Shown here one piece after another: positions 37,392 through 47,486 of a stretch of 64,000 nt of DNA; positions within the stretch are counted from its first letter, which is position 1; every line of letters begins with the position of its first letter. The translations under genes were made by a program, and so were the position numbers. The DNA comes from JANXZS01 sp963797255 (GTDB taxonomy: Bacteria; Acidobacteriota; Terriglobia; Terriglobales; Acidobacteriaceae): assembly GCA_963797255.1 (NCBI GenBank), contig CAWCOV010000030.1, positions 860,459 to 924,458 of the forward strand, read 5' to 3'. The notes under the pieces were generated by a model that did not search any database, had not been told where the DNA came from, and worked only from the letters and a program-made list of their open reading frames with translations.

Positions 37392-37733
37392 GGAGAAGAA
37401 TTGCAGCTATAAATTGCAGCTATGTACTAGGAAAATACTAGACATCTGGTTAATAGCTGATAGGATGACTGAAAATATTCAGTGAATTCTTGAACGTAAA
37501 TCTGCCTTTGCTTTTTCGATTTATCCGGACATTCTGTTTACTAAATAGGTAATGCATAATCTGCCTACTTGGTAAGTACTGAAAAGGTCGCGCGACGTGT
37601 ATACAGGTACACCAACAATGGTGGCTAGCAATACCAATCTGACGTGGAATCATTCGTTTCGCCGTCAAGATCAACACGTGAGCGTCGATCAGCAGGAAGT
37701 CCGTACTTACTCCCTTCCACCACTGAGGCGCTT
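37392..37733. promoter_or_regulatory. Leader region of the beta-helix protein with short direct repeats
   Basis: About 340 bases before ATG 37734. An 11-base direct repeat ATTGCAGCTAT occurs at 37400-37410 and 37413-37423, followed by TACTAG twice (37425-37430 and 37437-37442). Such closely spaced repeats can be operator sites. No promoter was assigned with confidence. An in-frame reading upstream to 37644 exists but has no signal peptide and no ribosome site. Confidence 0.3.
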
Positions 37734-39644
37734 ATGCAGTTTACGAAACTCTTCATTGCACTATTTGTGTCGACCCTGGCCTTGCCGGGGATCCAAGCCT
37801 TTACACAGGCGCACGTTACCGAAAACCAGACAACCTTTATTTACGTAGACGCGAAATCGGGTTCAGATAGCAATTCCGGAACACAGTCCTTGCCTCTCAG
37901 GACAATTCAGGCAGCCGTCACACAAGCCAAACTAAACAATACAAAGTCGATCGGCACGAAAGTCCTCATTAATCCGGGAATTTACAGAGAAGCAGTCAAT
38001 ATCTCCTCCAGCTACAACCAAACCAGTGCTCCGATGACATTTCAGGCCACCCAGATTGGCGGGGCCATTATCGCTGCGTCCGATGTGCTGACGAACTGGT
38101 ACCACACCACAAATAACTCATCTATTTACACGCACTCCTGGACATACAATTTCGGCGCTTGCGCCATACCCTCGGGTTGGCCTACAAATTTCTCCGGAGT
38201 TGTATTGCGAACAGAGATGATCTTCCTGAATGGCGTTCCGCTCACTCAGGTCATGTCGTTCTCAGCGCTGCGTGCCGGGACGTTTTATGTAGATGAGGGA
38301 GCAAATGAGATCCACATTTGGCCGTCCTCGTCGACTGATATGAATTCGGCGGTGGTCGAAGCCGCCGTTCGTCCCCAAACCCTGACCATGAATGGACGCA
38401 CGAATGTGGTCCTCAGGGGTTTGGTTTTTGAGCATGCGGCCACCTGCATCAACCGCAATGGCGCAACCATCAGCAATTCCACAAATATTCTTCTCGACCA
38501 GATACAGGCAAATTGGAATAACTGGGGCGGCATCGGAATTAACTCCAGTAAGCAGATCACGGTTCAGAATTCGGTTGCGAGTCATAACGGCGGCGTAGGC
38601 TTCGCCGGCAATACGGATTTGAGCACGTTGTTCAACGCCAACGAGAGCGACTACAACAACTGGCGTGGAGCGATGGGTGCTCTTTACGACTGGGGCATGG
38701 GCGGTACGAAGCTTATGTATATGCACGGGACCACTGTTACCAATCACTATTCGTTTCGCAACCAGGCACAAGGTTTGTGGTTCGATACTGACAGCAAAAA
38801 CATAAGTATCGATCATGCGACGCTGGCGGAAAATGTGTTGGCAGGACTGCAGATTGAGGTGGATGAAGGCCCGATCTCGTTGACCAACAGCAAATTGTGC
38901 TCGAGCGGTCTCGGTCTGAACATCATCAATTCCTCAAACATCACCGCTTCAAACAATGTGTTCTACAACAATGGCGGCACGAACATTGTGAAAGTTCAGG
39001 CTCAGATTTACCTGGCTGGCAAGCTTGGCGGTAGGTCAGCGAAGGATTGGGAGACGGGACAGACGTACAACATCATCAGTCACAACCTCAGTCTTAGCGG
39101 CAACACCGTCCAAGATGCAGGCCCGGGACAATATGTTTTCGGAACGTACATGACCGGAAGTGACTGGTCTACTTTTGCAAGCTCTCTGACTTCGAATCAC
39201 AACAATTGGTACGACTCGTCGCTGCCGAAATCCTTCAAGCTGCCAAATGGGAAAATGGCTGACCTTTCCGGTTGGCAACTGGAAACGGGCGAGGATCTTG
39301 CCTCAACCTGGTCTTCGTCCAGCAACTCCTGTGTGGCGCCAGTTTCCGCTTTCAAGGATTTCAGTGTGAACACGGATAACAGGAGCTACACGATGTCGTC
39401 CGGCAAGGCTGTGGTGGCACTCCGGGTAAACTCGTTCGGATCCGGTACGGTCACTTTGGCGGCATCAGGATTGCCGTCTGGTGTCTCGGCCAGTTTCCAG
39501 TCAAACAATATGGTTGGTGGCGTCTCTGCGCTCACCCTGACTGCATCTTCATCGGCGACCATTCAGACAGTCCCGATCACGATCTATGCAAATAGTGGAG
39601 ATCGGGTGCATAGCGTGACCGTTTCAGTTGCCGTTCATCCTTAG
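37734..39644 (+). CDS. Secreted right-handed parallel beta-helix protein (pectate-lyase-like)
   Basis: A 636-residue exported protein. ATG 37734 has GAGG six bases upstream and leads into a signal peptide ('MQFTKLFIALFVSTLALPG'). The start of the mature part, 'YVDAKSGSDSNSGTQSLPLR', is the DUF1565/beta-helix entry motif ('VDxxxGSDxNxGTxxxPxxT'). Residues about 200-430 carry many short Asn-rich coils ('NSTNILLDQIQANWNNWGG', 'NIINSSNITASNNVFYNNGG') as in parallel beta-helices that bind or cleave polysaccharides. The C-terminal ~100 residues look like an Ig-like domain. No catalytic residues can be assigned, so lyase, hydrolase or binding protein remain open. Confidence 0.8.
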   Translation: MQFTKLFIALFVSTLALPGIQAFTQAHVTENQTTFIYVDAKSGSDSNSGTQSLPLRTIQAAVTQAKLNNTKSIGTKVLINPGIYREAVNISSSYNQTSAPMTFQATQIGGAIIAASDVLTNWYHTTNNSSIYTHSWTYNFGACAIPSGWPTNFSGVVLRTEMIFLNGVPLTQVMSFSALRAGTFYVDEGANEIHIWPSSSTDMNSAVVEAAVRPQTLTMNGRTNVVLRGLVFEHAATCINRNGATISNSTNILLDQIQANWNNWGGIGINSSKQITVQNSVASHNGGVGFAGNTDLSTLFNANESDYNNWRGAMGALYDWGMGGTKLMYMHGTTVTNHYSFRNQAQGLWFDTDSKNISIDHATLAENVLAGLQIEVDEGPISLTNSKLCSSGLGLNIINSSNITASNNVFYNNGGTNIVKVQAQIYLAGKLGGRSAKDWETGQTYNIISHNLSLSGNTVQDAGPGQYVFGTYMTGSDWSTFASSLTSNHNNWYDSSLPKSFKLPNGKMADLSGWQLETGEDLASTWSSSSNSCVAPVSAFKDFSVNTDNRSYTMSSGKAVVALRVNSFGSGTVTLAASGLPSGVSASFQSNNMVGGVSALTLTASSSATIQTVPITIYANSGDRVHSVTVSVAVHP

Positions 39645-39696
39645 AGTTGGGACGATTCGAGAAGTAGCACGTGGTTCGTAATAATCAAAGAAACGC

Positions 39697-39735
39697 AAGG
39701 GGTTCGCGGAGGAATTAGCGCGAACCCTTTTGTTT
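39697..39735 (+). terminator. Rho-independent terminator after the beta-helix protein gene
   Basis: AAGGGGTTCGCG (39697-39708) pairs with CGCGAACCCTTT (39719-39730) with one bulged base, loop of 10, then TTTTGTTTG. It lies 52 bases after the stop of the preceding gene and precedes the GT4 gene, so these are separate transcripts. Confidence 0.82.
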
Positions 39736-39867
39736 GTTCGCCGCCTGGACTTTCATTGGTCTCATGACATCAATCCGTCTACGCGACGATGCTATCCTCT
39801 TCTTTATGACCGTCTTTGCTGAGTGAAGGTGAAGAGGGCATATCTGGCCGACTTTCCAAACTCAACC

Positions 39868-41091
39868 ATGAAGATTCTCTTGTCTGCCTATGCATGCGAG
39901 CCGAACAAAGGCTCTGAACCCGCGGTGGGTTGGAATTGGACTCGATCTCTCATCGATCAGGGTCACGACGTGCACCTGATCACGCGGAGCAACAATAAAC
40001 CTTCGATTGATGCCTTCCAAGCCGTTGAGCCGTTGCCCTTCAATGTTAGTTATTACGATCTGCCACAATGGACCAGGGTATGGAAGTTCTGGCCGGGTGG
40101 AATCTACCTCTATTATTTGTTGTGGCAGATAGGCGCATACCGGCTGGCGAAGAAATTGCATTCGGCGAAAGCCTTTGATCGTGTTCAACACAGCACTTTC
40201 GCATCGTTTCGCCAACCGTCGTTCATGGGTGGGCTTGGGATCCCTTTTATTTTCGGTCCTGTCGGCGGTGGAGAGACGATGCCAGCGCAACTCCGTCGCG
40301 GCGTTCCACGCGCCGGTCAAATGACAGAAACTTTGAGAGAGCTTGGCAACGCCCTTACCTCATACGACCCCATGATGCTGTACACCTTTTCCAGGGCCAC
40401 GGTGATCGCGTGCACAACGGCTGACACGTTAGCGAAGATCCCACAACGCTTTCATCGCAAGTGCATGGTGCTTCCCGCAATTGGTATTACCGAATCTGAG
40501 ATACAGGAACCTGCCCGAGTCGCGTTGCAGAAGCCGCAATTCCTGTTCATCGGTCGCTTGATCTATTGGAAGGGTGTACACCTTGCTCTTCGTGCACTGG
40601 CGCTGGTCCGCACCCAGTTGCCACAGGCTTCCATGAAGATCATCGGAAAAGGGAGTGAAGAGGCATGGCTTAAGCAAGTCGCAGACGAAGCTGGCGTAAA
40701 AGATTGCGTGCAATGGCTTCCGGCTGTGCCGCATGAGAGTATCCAGCAGGAATACGGGAATAATGTGGCGTTCGTGTTCCCCAGTCTTCACGACTCCGGC
40801 GGCATGGTAGTTCTAGAATCGCTTGCCGCAGGATTACCAGTCATTTGTCTGAAACTGGGCGGCCCGGGAGAAATCGTCACCCCCTCATGCGGATTTCGAA
40901 TTGAAGCTGGACAACAGGATGAAGAAGCAATCATCCGGTCGCTGGCGGACGCAATGATATCGATTGCGACCGATGCGAAGCTGAGGGAATCTCTGTCAAA
41001 GAATGCACCCTATCGAGCAAGGGAACTGACCTGGTACCGGGCCGCGCAGAAGCTTCACTCCTCTCCGCTCCTGGATGCCCAGCCCAAATAA
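39868..41091 (+). CDS. GT4-family glycosyltransferase
   Basis: A 407-residue GT-B enzyme beginning 'MKILLSAYACEPNKGSEPAVGW', a strongly conserved N-terminus in GT4 proteins of polysaccharide loci. The C-terminal half has 'FIGRLIYWKGVHLALRAL' and the 'PSLHDSGGMVVLESLAAG' nucleotide-sugar signature with the E-x7-E spacing altered to G-x6-E. I chose ATG 39868 by homology although no clear ribosome site precedes it; GTG 39823 or 39829 are in-frame alternatives. It stands alone, away from the EPS operon, and may act in the same pathway or in lipopolysaccharide or glycoprotein synthesis. Confidence 0.85.
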   Translation: MKILLSAYACEPNKGSEPAVGWNWTRSLIDQGHDVHLITRSNNKPSIDAFQAVEPLPFNVSYYDLPQWTRVWKFWPGGIYLYYLLWQIGAYRLAKKLHSAKAFDRVQHSTFASFRQPSFMGGLGIPFIFGPVGGGETMPAQLRRGVPRAGQMTETLRELGNALTSYDPMMLYTFSRATVIACTTADTLAKIPQRFHRKCMVLPAIGITESEIQEPARVALQKPQFLFIGRLIYWKGVHLALRALALVRTQLPQASMKIIGKGSEEAWLKQVADEAGVKDCVQWLPAVPHESIQQEYGNNVAFVFPSLHDSGGMVVLESLAAGLPVICLKLGGPGEIVTPSCGFRIEAGQQDEEAIIRSLADAMISIATDAKLRESLSKNAPYRARELTWYRAAQKLHSSPLLDAQPK

Positions 41092-41293
41092 GATTCGCCA
41101 TAATTCTCGTACAAGAGAATGTGGTCGATTCAGAGTGCCAATCCTACCTTTGCTTCCAATAGTTTGAATGCCGGAACCCCCTGAACATTCCTCCGTTTCG
41201 CAAATAGAGAAAAGGTTCGGAACGATCTGCTGCCTGGCTCCGTATCACAGGAGACGAAGCTCGCGAACCCCCGTGAGTGGAAAGGCGTGTCGC

Positions 41294-43771
41294 ATGGCAA
41301 AGATTGTTGAACAACTCCTGCAGGTCGGGCGGAGGCTAAGCCGAGCACCGTTATTCACGACGATCACGCTCATAACGCTTGCTATTGGCATCGGCGCAAA
41401 TACGGTGATTTTCAGCGTGCTCGAGGGAGTGCTCCTGAAGCCGTTGCCCTATCCTCATTCGGAGCAGTTGATTGGTGTTTGGCATAAAGCTCCCGGCATA
41501 GGGCTGCCAGAGATAAATATGGGGGCATTCATCTACTTCATTGACCGGGAGCAGAGCACAACCCTGCAGGATATCGGCGTGTATTCCGGCGACTCGTTAA
41601 GTGTGACGGGCACAGGAGAACCCGAGCATGTGCGCGGGCTCGACGTCACGGACGGAACGTTGCCTATCCTCGGAGTGTCGCCGGTCCTCGGGCGCCTGTT
41701 TAACCGCAAGGACGATTCGCCCGGCTCCCCTGAAACCGTGCTGCTTTCTTATGGCTATTGGCAGCAGAAGTTCGGTGGAAGCAATTCAGCCATTGGCCGA
41801 TCGATCACGATAGACGGAAAACCTCGCGAGATTATTGGTGTCCTGCCGCGGGGATTTCATTTCCTGGATCAAGAGGACGCGGCCGTGATCCTGCCGTTTC
41901 AATGGGATCGCTCCAAGACCAAGCTTGGGAATTTTAGTCAGAGCTCACTCGCACGTTTGAAGCCGGGAGTGACAATGGCCCAGGCTGACGCGGATTTGGC
42001 ACGGCTGCTTCCAATCGCCATTAAGAGTTTTCCCGCACCCGAAGGATTCAACCCGAAGATTTTCGAAAATGCCAAAATCTCACCCAACTTGAGGCCGCTG
42101 AAAAAAGATGTGGTGGGCGACGTCGGAAATGTTCTTTGGGTGCTGATGATCTCTATCGGCATGGTGCTTCTGGTGGCCTGCGCGAATGTCGCAAATCTCT
42201 TGTTGGTGCGGGTAGAAGGACGGCGTCAGGAACTTGCGATTCGCGCAGCATTAGGAGCGGGATGGAGGCGCGTTGCTGCGGATCTGATGCTTGAAAGCGT
42301 CATACTCGGAGTCGTGGGCAGCGTATTCGGACTCGTACTCGCGTTTGCGGCATTGAGAGTGTTGGTCGCGATAGCGCCTACGGGCCTGCCGCGCATTCAC
42401 GAAATCGGAATTGACATACCCGTGCTGTTGTTCACGATTGCGCTCTCCTTGTTCTCGAGCTTATTGATCGGTTCTATCCCGGTGATCAAATATGCAGGTG
42501 GCCGTCTTAATACCAGCCTTCGTGAGGGTGGACGTTCGCTCAGCCAAAGCCGCGAGCAGCATCGTGCCCGGAATGCTCTCGTCGTTGTTCAGGTCGCTCT
42601 CGCCCTGGTATTGCTTATTTGTTCCGGCCTGATGATTCGCACGTTTCGTGCGCTCACTAATGTGTCTCCCGGATTCGTCGCAGGAGACCAGATCCAAACC
42701 TTCCGGTTCTTCGTTCCAGAGTCGCAGATTCCGGATACTGAACGTGAAAAAATCGTGCGTCTGCAAGAATCGATTTTGAACAAGCTTGCAGCTCTTCCCG
42801 GAGTAGCCTCCGTTGGACTCTCCAGCGCGATACCGATGGATGGATACAACTCCAACGATCCTGTCGCCGCCCAGGACCACGTGTACAAAGAGGGAGAGCT
42901 TCCTCCATTACAGCGATTCAAATTCATTTCTCCGGGATTCTTTGCGACGCTGGGATCGCCACTTTTGGCTGGCAGAGACTTCACCTGGTCCGATATGTAT
43001 CAAAGACTGCCTGTAGCAATCGTTTCCGAGAATTTCGCGAAGCAGTATTGGCACGATACCGGAAGTGCGATCGGAAAACGCATACGCGTAGGGGATACCG
43101 ACGACTGGAGAGAGATCATCGGTGTCGCGCGAAATATGCATGATGACGGTGTAAACAATCCTGCTCCCACTGCTGTTTATTGGCCCATCCTGATGAATCG
43201 TTTCGAGGGTCAAAAAGAGAGAACAGAACGAAATGTCGCCGTTGCCATTCGCACGCCTCGCGCCGGATCCGAATCGCTTTTGAAGGAAATTCAGCAAGTC
43301 GTATGGTCTGTCGATCCTAATCTGCCGCTGGCCGATGTTCACACCGTTGGTTACTTCTACACGAAGTCCATGGCCCGCACATCGTTCACGTTGGTGATTC
43401 TCGGCGTAGCAGGAGGCATGGCGCTTCTTCTTGGTGTCGTCGGCATTTACGGCGTCATATCCTACTCAGTCTCTCAGAGGACGCGGGAAATCGGCATCCG
43501 CATGGCACTCGGCGCACAGAGGGAGGCCCTCACCGCCATGTTTGTGAAGCAAGGGCTGTGGCTTACTGGAATTGGGATCGTGTGTGGCCTTATCGTCGCT
43601 GCGGCAACCATGCGCTTGATGTCTTCTCTGTTGTTTAATGTGAGCCCGATTGATCCTCTGACTTACATCGGAATGACTGTGGGCATTGTCGCCATCGCAT
43701 TCTTGGCCTGCTATCTGCCTTCTCGCACGGCCACAACGGTCAATCCGGTGACTGCACTGCGCGCGGAGTAA
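41294..43771 (+). CDS. Orphan MacB/FtsX-type ABC transporter permease (ADOP family)
   Basis: An 825-residue inner-membrane permease of the acidobacterial duplicated orphan permease type. First helix at residues about 20-45 ('TLITLAIGIGANTVIFSV'), a periplasmic MacB-type domain, an FtsX domain with three helices (about 285-410, 'RQELAIRAALGAGWRR'), a second periplasmic domain, and a second FtsX domain ('QRTREIGIRMALGAQREAL') at the C-terminus. ATG 41294 has AAAGG 8 bases upstream; the frame is open to 41168 but that part is hydrophilic. No ATPase gene is adjacent, as usual for this family. It probably works with a partner ATPase from elsewhere in export or efflux. Confidence 0.88.
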   Translation: MAKIVEQLLQVGRRLSRAPLFTTITLITLAIGIGANTVIFSVLEGVLLKPLPYPHSEQLIGVWHKAPGIGLPEINMGAFIYFIDREQSTTLQDIGVYSGDSLSVTGTGEPEHVRGLDVTDGTLPILGVSPVLGRLFNRKDDSPGSPETVLLSYGYWQQKFGGSNSAIGRSITIDGKPREIIGVLPRGFHFLDQEDAAVILPFQWDRSKTKLGNFSQSSLARLKPGVTMAQADADLARLLPIAIKSFPAPEGFNPKIFENAKISPNLRPLKKDVVGDVGNVLWVLMISIGMVLLVACANVANLLLVRVEGRRQELAIRAALGAGWRRVAADLMLESVILGVVGSVFGLVLAFAALRVLVAIAPTGLPRIHEIGIDIPVLLFTIALSLFSSLLIGSIPVIKYAGGRLNTSLREGGRSLSQSREQHRARNALVVVQVALALVLLICSGLMIRTFRALTNVSPGFVAGDQIQTFRFFVPESQIPDTEREKIVRLQESILNKLAALPGVASVGLSSAIPMDGYNSNDPVAAQDHVYKEGELPPLQRFKFISPGFFATLGSPLLAGRDFTWSDMYQRLPVAIVSENFAKQYWHDTGSAIGKRIRVGDTDDWREIIGVARNMHDDGVNNPAPTAVYWPILMNRFEGQKERTERNVAVAIRTPRAGSESLLKEIQQVVWSVDPNLPLADVHTVGYFYTKSMARTSFTLVILGVAGGMALLLGVVGIYGVISYSVSQRTREIGIRMALGAQREALTAMFVKQGLWLTGIGIVCGLIVAAATMRLMSSLLFNVSPIDPLTYIGMTVGIVAIAFLACYLPSRTATTVNPVTALRAE

Positions 43772-43793
43772 TGCCTCTGGGTCCGACAAACGC

Positions 43794-43831
43794 AGAGGAA
43801 TCTTGTTTTCCCAAAACAAGTTCCTCTTCTT
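43794..43831 (+). terminator. Rho-independent terminator after the permease gene
   Basis: AGAGGAA and CTTGTTTT pair with AAAACAAG and TTCCTCT across a three-base CCC loop, with one bulged T in the left arm, followed by a TCTTT tract. It lies 22 bases after the permease stop. The stem is long and the T-tract modest. Confidence 0.75.
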
Positions 43832-44084
43832 TACGCGCTCGTTTTGCAGACATCCCCGTGTTCATGTTTTGAACAAGCGGGCATTCATAGTTCCTCGTCA
43901 ACACGCGGCGATGGCACAATAGACAGAACCGAAGCCTTTCGCGTTTGCGGAATAGAGAGAACCGCCCGGCGCGGATTTAGCTCGGCCAAAATGTCTTCCA
44001 AGGGGTGCGTTCGCGCAGGCAGCCGCGAGTTGCTTCTCAGCGTATACTCGCGTCGCATGCTCGTCGCTGCAGAGGGGTCCTGCA

Positions 44085-46610
44085 ATGTGCCTACCAAGCT
44101 GCCGGGAACGCCTGAAACTGACGGCGACGGCCATCCGGCTCGTGGTAGCGTTTTTCTTCGCACTCGGATCCCATTTGACCCTTGAGGCCAAGACCACTAC
44201 GGTAAGCGGCACGGTTTTCACGATTGGCGCGGACCGGGTGCAATCCATCTGGCCCAACGCTCGCGTAACCCTGAAAAATCTCAAGACGAGCAACGAAACC
44301 ACGACGGTTTCAAACGAGCTTGGGACATATACATTTACCGGTGTGCTGCAAGGCGATTACGAAGTCACCGTTTCTCTCGCGGGCTTCACGCCGCTTACCA
44401 AACATCTCACTCTCGACGGAAGAGCTCCGGAAAAGCTTGACTTCCAATTGGTTCCGCAAGGTCAAACGGAGACGGTGAAGGTCAACGCCCAGAATTCAGG
44501 CGTTGATTTGACCAGCAGTTCCGGCAACGCTCCGGAACTGAATGCAGACATTTTGAAGTCCGTCGTGCGTGTCAATCAGGATTTTCAGGATGCCCTCCCA
44601 TTGCTTCCCGGTGTTGTGCGCGGATTCGATGGCCTCATTCGCATCAAGGGAGGCCGCACTAACCAGGCAAATACGCTGGTGAACTCAGCAAGCGTCACCG
44701 ATCCCTTCACGGGACAGGCCGCACTCAGCTTACCGGTGGTTGCGGTTCAATCGGTGAGAGTGCTTTCCAATCCGTTCTCGTCAGAGTACGGACGATTCGC
44801 CAGCGGCGTTGTGGACCTGAGCACTCGGGGTGGCACAGACGAGTGGAAATGGCTCTTTGAAGATCCGGTACCGCGCTTTCGATGGATTGATGGCCACACT
44901 CACGGAGTGGAGAGCGCATCGCCACACCTGACGTTTGCCGGCCCCCTAAGGAAAGATAGACTCTTCATCTTTCAGTCATTGGGATATGGCTACGACACCG
45001 TCACGGTACCTTCGCTGCCAAACCCAAACAACGTTCGCATCGTTGAGAAGGTGAATACATACTCGCAACTTGATTGGCTTCCTACGCCAAGCCATCGGTT
45101 CACCGCGGTGCTGGCACTGGATCCGCAGAATACGGATTACGCAAATATCAATACGTTCAACCCGGAGCCTGTCACGGCGAATAATCGGCTGCGCGACTAT
45201 TTTCTTTCGATCACCCATCGCTGGATTCTGGCCAACGGCGGATTTGTCCAAACCTTGTTTTCCGCAAAGCGACTTAATACGAGAATATATTCCTCAACGT
45301 ACACGGGAGAGATGACCTTGTTTCCCCCGCAGAATTCCGGCAGCTACTTCGAACAACAGCAACGAAACACGCCGCTCTATCAGTGGTCACAAGCCTTTCA
45401 CGTGAGGCCACTCGAACACGCGGGCAAGCACCTGCTCACATTCGGATACTCCTATGCGCACTCCTCGTATGATGGCGCCGTAGAGAACATCCCTGTTGAC
45501 GTCCTACGTCAGGACACTACCTTGAGCAGCAGGATCGACTTTGTGCCTGCGCCACATTCGCAGAAAGGGAAGAACGAATTTGCTCTATTTATTCAGGACA
45601 ACCTGCAGGTGAATCGCGCCTTGACTTTGGACATCGGAGTGAGATTCGACAACGATAGCCTTTCTTCTGAGGCGGTCAACATCGCGCCCCGGATAGGTTT
45701 CGTTTTCGCGCCGACCCGAAGTAACAACACTGCTATCCGTGGCGGATTCGGCGTGTTCTTCGATAAGATCCCGCTCAATGTTGCAGTATTCAAAGACTTC
45801 CCGGCACAAACCATCACAAGCTACGCGAGCGATGGCCACACCGTTGTCAACGGGCCGGCAACCTTCACCCACGCAGTTGCGAATCGGAATAGTGCGTTGC
45901 ATGTGCCCTACAGCCTGGGTTGGACATTGCAACTCGATCACGAATTTCGACGCAACGTTTTCGTTCGATTCGGCTATGAAGACCGTCGCGTCTATCGCGA
46001 GTTCTACGTAGACCCGGTCCGGCTGTCGAGCGAGAACGCAAAGCTATTGTTGTTGAACTCAGGTAAGCAAACGTATCGCGAGTATCTTGCCATGCTGCGA
46101 TGGAGAGTCAATGAACGCTCGACGGTATTCGCCAGTTATGTGCGTTCGAATGCGCAGGGCGAACTCAATGACTACAACCAGTTCTTTGGGAATTTTCCTT
46201 ATCCCCTTATTCGCGCCAATCAATTTGGCACGTTGTCTTCCGATGCACCGAACCGCGGCCTGTTCTGGGACGTGATCGGCCTCCCTTATAAGCTCGACTT
46301 CGTTCCGATCCTGGATGTGCACACGGGCTTCCCATTTTCCCGCCTCGACCAAAATTGGAACTATATTGGCGCGGAAAATAAGGCGGGGCGTTTTCCGACA
46401 TTCCTTGCACTAGATACCAAGCTTCAGTATCCCGTCGACTTCAAATTCCATGGTCACCGAATTCAGTTTCGTGCCGGAGTGACCTTTTACAATGTGATCA
46501 ACCATTTCAACCCTCGCGATGTGCAGGAGTACTCTCCTTCTCCAAACTATGGTGCGTTCTATAACTCCATCGGGCGGTTGTTCCGAATCGATGGTGACTT
46601 TGATTTCTAG
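44085..46610 (+). CDS. TonB-dependent receptor-like outer-membrane protein (Oar/CarboxypepD_reg type)
   Basis: An 841-residue outer-membrane protein. Signal segment residues 1-35, then a carboxypeptidase-regulatory-like Ig domain (about 38-125, 'ARVTLKNLKTSNETTTVSN', 'GTYTFTGVLQGDYEVTVSL'), a plug domain (about 145-250, with 'IRIKGGRTNQANTLVNS') and a beta-barrel of ~22 strands ending 'RLFRIDGDFDF' with a C-terminal Phe. Start ATG 44085 has GAGGGG upstream. Such receptors import or bind large ligands, often glycans, using energy from TonB. No SusD-like partner or regulator is adjacent. Shorter than typical Oar proteins (~1000 residues) but intact. Confidence 0.85.
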   Translation: MCLPSCRERLKLTATAIRLVVAFFFALGSHLTLEAKTTTVSGTVFTIGADRVQSIWPNARVTLKNLKTSNETTTVSNELGTYTFTGVLQGDYEVTVSLAGFTPLTKHLTLDGRAPEKLDFQLVPQGQTETVKVNAQNSGVDLTSSSGNAPELNADILKSVVRVNQDFQDALPLLPGVVRGFDGLIRIKGGRTNQANTLVNSASVTDPFTGQAALSLPVVAVQSVRVLSNPFSSEYGRFASGVVDLSTRGGTDEWKWLFEDPVPRFRWIDGHTHGVESASPHLTFAGPLRKDRLFIFQSLGYGYDTVTVPSLPNPNNVRIVEKVNTYSQLDWLPTPSHRFTAVLALDPQNTDYANINTFNPEPVTANNRLRDYFLSITHRWILANGGFVQTLFSAKRLNTRIYSSTYTGEMTLFPPQNSGSYFEQQQRNTPLYQWSQAFHVRPLEHAGKHLLTFGYSYAHSSYDGAVENIPVDVLRQDTTLSSRIDFVPAPHSQKGKNEFALFIQDNLQVNRALTLDIGVRFDNDSLSSEAVNIAPRIGFVFAPTRSNNTAIRGGFGVFFDKIPLNVAVFKDFPAQTITSYASDGHTVVNGPATFTHAVANRNSALHVPYSLGWTLQLDHEFRRNVFVRFGYEDRRVYREFYVDPVRLSSENAKLLLLNSGKQTYREYLAMLRWRVNERSTVFASYVRSNAQGELNDYNQFFGNFPYPLIRANQFGTLSSDAPNRGLFWDVIGLPYKLDFVPILDVHTGFPFSRLDQNWNYIGAENKAGRFPTFLALDTKLQYPVDFKFHGHRIQFRAGVTFYNVINHFNPRDVQEYSPSPNYGAFYNSIGRLFRIDGDFDF

Positions 46611-46672
46611 ATTCTCGCGAGAGTTTCTATCAGGTTGGCCAAAGAATCAGGAGTGACTAACCAATCGCCGGT

Positions 46673-47482
46673 TTAGTTCTTCACGAAGACGATGCGATTT
46701 CCGTCTGGGTCGATGATCGACAAAGCGTCGTCGTGTTTATCCACGGACAGATGCGCTTTACTCAATGTTGATTTCGCTTGTGAAACATCTGAGACAGAGA
46801 AGAAGATCGTGAATCCCGAAGCTTGTCCGCGGGGCACTATCTCAACCATCTCGCCCGATACTCCCGGTAACAACAGTGTTATATCGTTCCCATGTGACAA
46901 TGTTGCGCGGCGGAACCCAAGTTTATCTTCGTAAAAGTTGACGACGGCCCCAACAGCTTCCGTAGGCATCCCAACGCCCACAATGTGCGTCGAGATTCGA
47001 TTCGCACCAAGGTGTTTGCCCCGGTCATTCGAATGCATGGAGCCACGCATGTATTCCGTAAACTCGATAACTTGCTCGGCAGGATATTTAATGGAGAACA
47101 ACAAATTCCCAGCACTCCCGCGCGCTACCGTGGTAGTCATTATGCCGCGTTCCTTGTAGATGCGATTCAGGCCTTCGATACCGGATGACTCGAAACAGAC
47201 GTGCATGAAGCCAGGAGCCTGCGTATTCATCTCGCGAGGGTACAGTTCGATGAACTGCCGGTCGTTCACTTTGACAAATACTTCGGTGGGCGATCCTTTC
47301 TTTTCCAGCACGAAGGCTTCCTCAAAGCCCAGCTTTCGATAAAACTCCCGAGATTTGGAGAGATCAGAAACTCGCATCGCCGCATGCGCGATAGAGAGCG
47401 CAGGCGTCTTTTGGGACGACTGCCCCTCGATAAAGGGTGGGAAAATGAGCGCAATCGCGGCGGCCAATAAATATGCGCGCAC
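46673..47482 (-). CDS. Exported VOC (glyoxalase/bleomycin-resistance fold) protein
   Basis: A 269-residue protein with two VOC modules: about residues 30-145 ('HAAMRVSDLSKSREFYRKLG' to 'QVIEFTEYM') and about 160-269 ('HIVGVGMPTEAVGAVVNFYE' to 'DPDGNRIVFVKN'). The N-terminus 'MRAYLLAAAIALIFPPFIEG' is a signal peptide, unusual because most VOC proteins are cytoplasmic. Start is GTG 47482, only 4 bases after the stop of the GH105 gene, so the two are co-transcribed. The fold usually carries a metal and acts in isomerisation, ring cleavage or sequestration; the substrate is unknown, but the operon partner suggests pectin or rhamnogalacturonan breakdown products. Confidence 0.78.
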   Translation of the reverse strand: MRAYLLAAAIALIFPPFIEGQSSQKTPALSIAHAAMRVSDLSKSREFYRKLGFEEAFVLEKKGSPTEVFVKVNDRQFIELYPREMNTQAPGFMHVCFESSGIEGLNRIYKERGIMTTTVARGSAGNLLFSIKYPAEQVIEFTEYMRGSMHSNDRGKHLGANRISTHIVGVGMPTEAVGAVVNFYEDKLGFRRATLSHGNDITLLLPGVSGEMVEIVPRGQASGFTIFFSVSDVSQAKSTLSKAHLSVDKHDDALSIIDPDGNRIVFVKN

Positions 47483-47486
47483 AATA

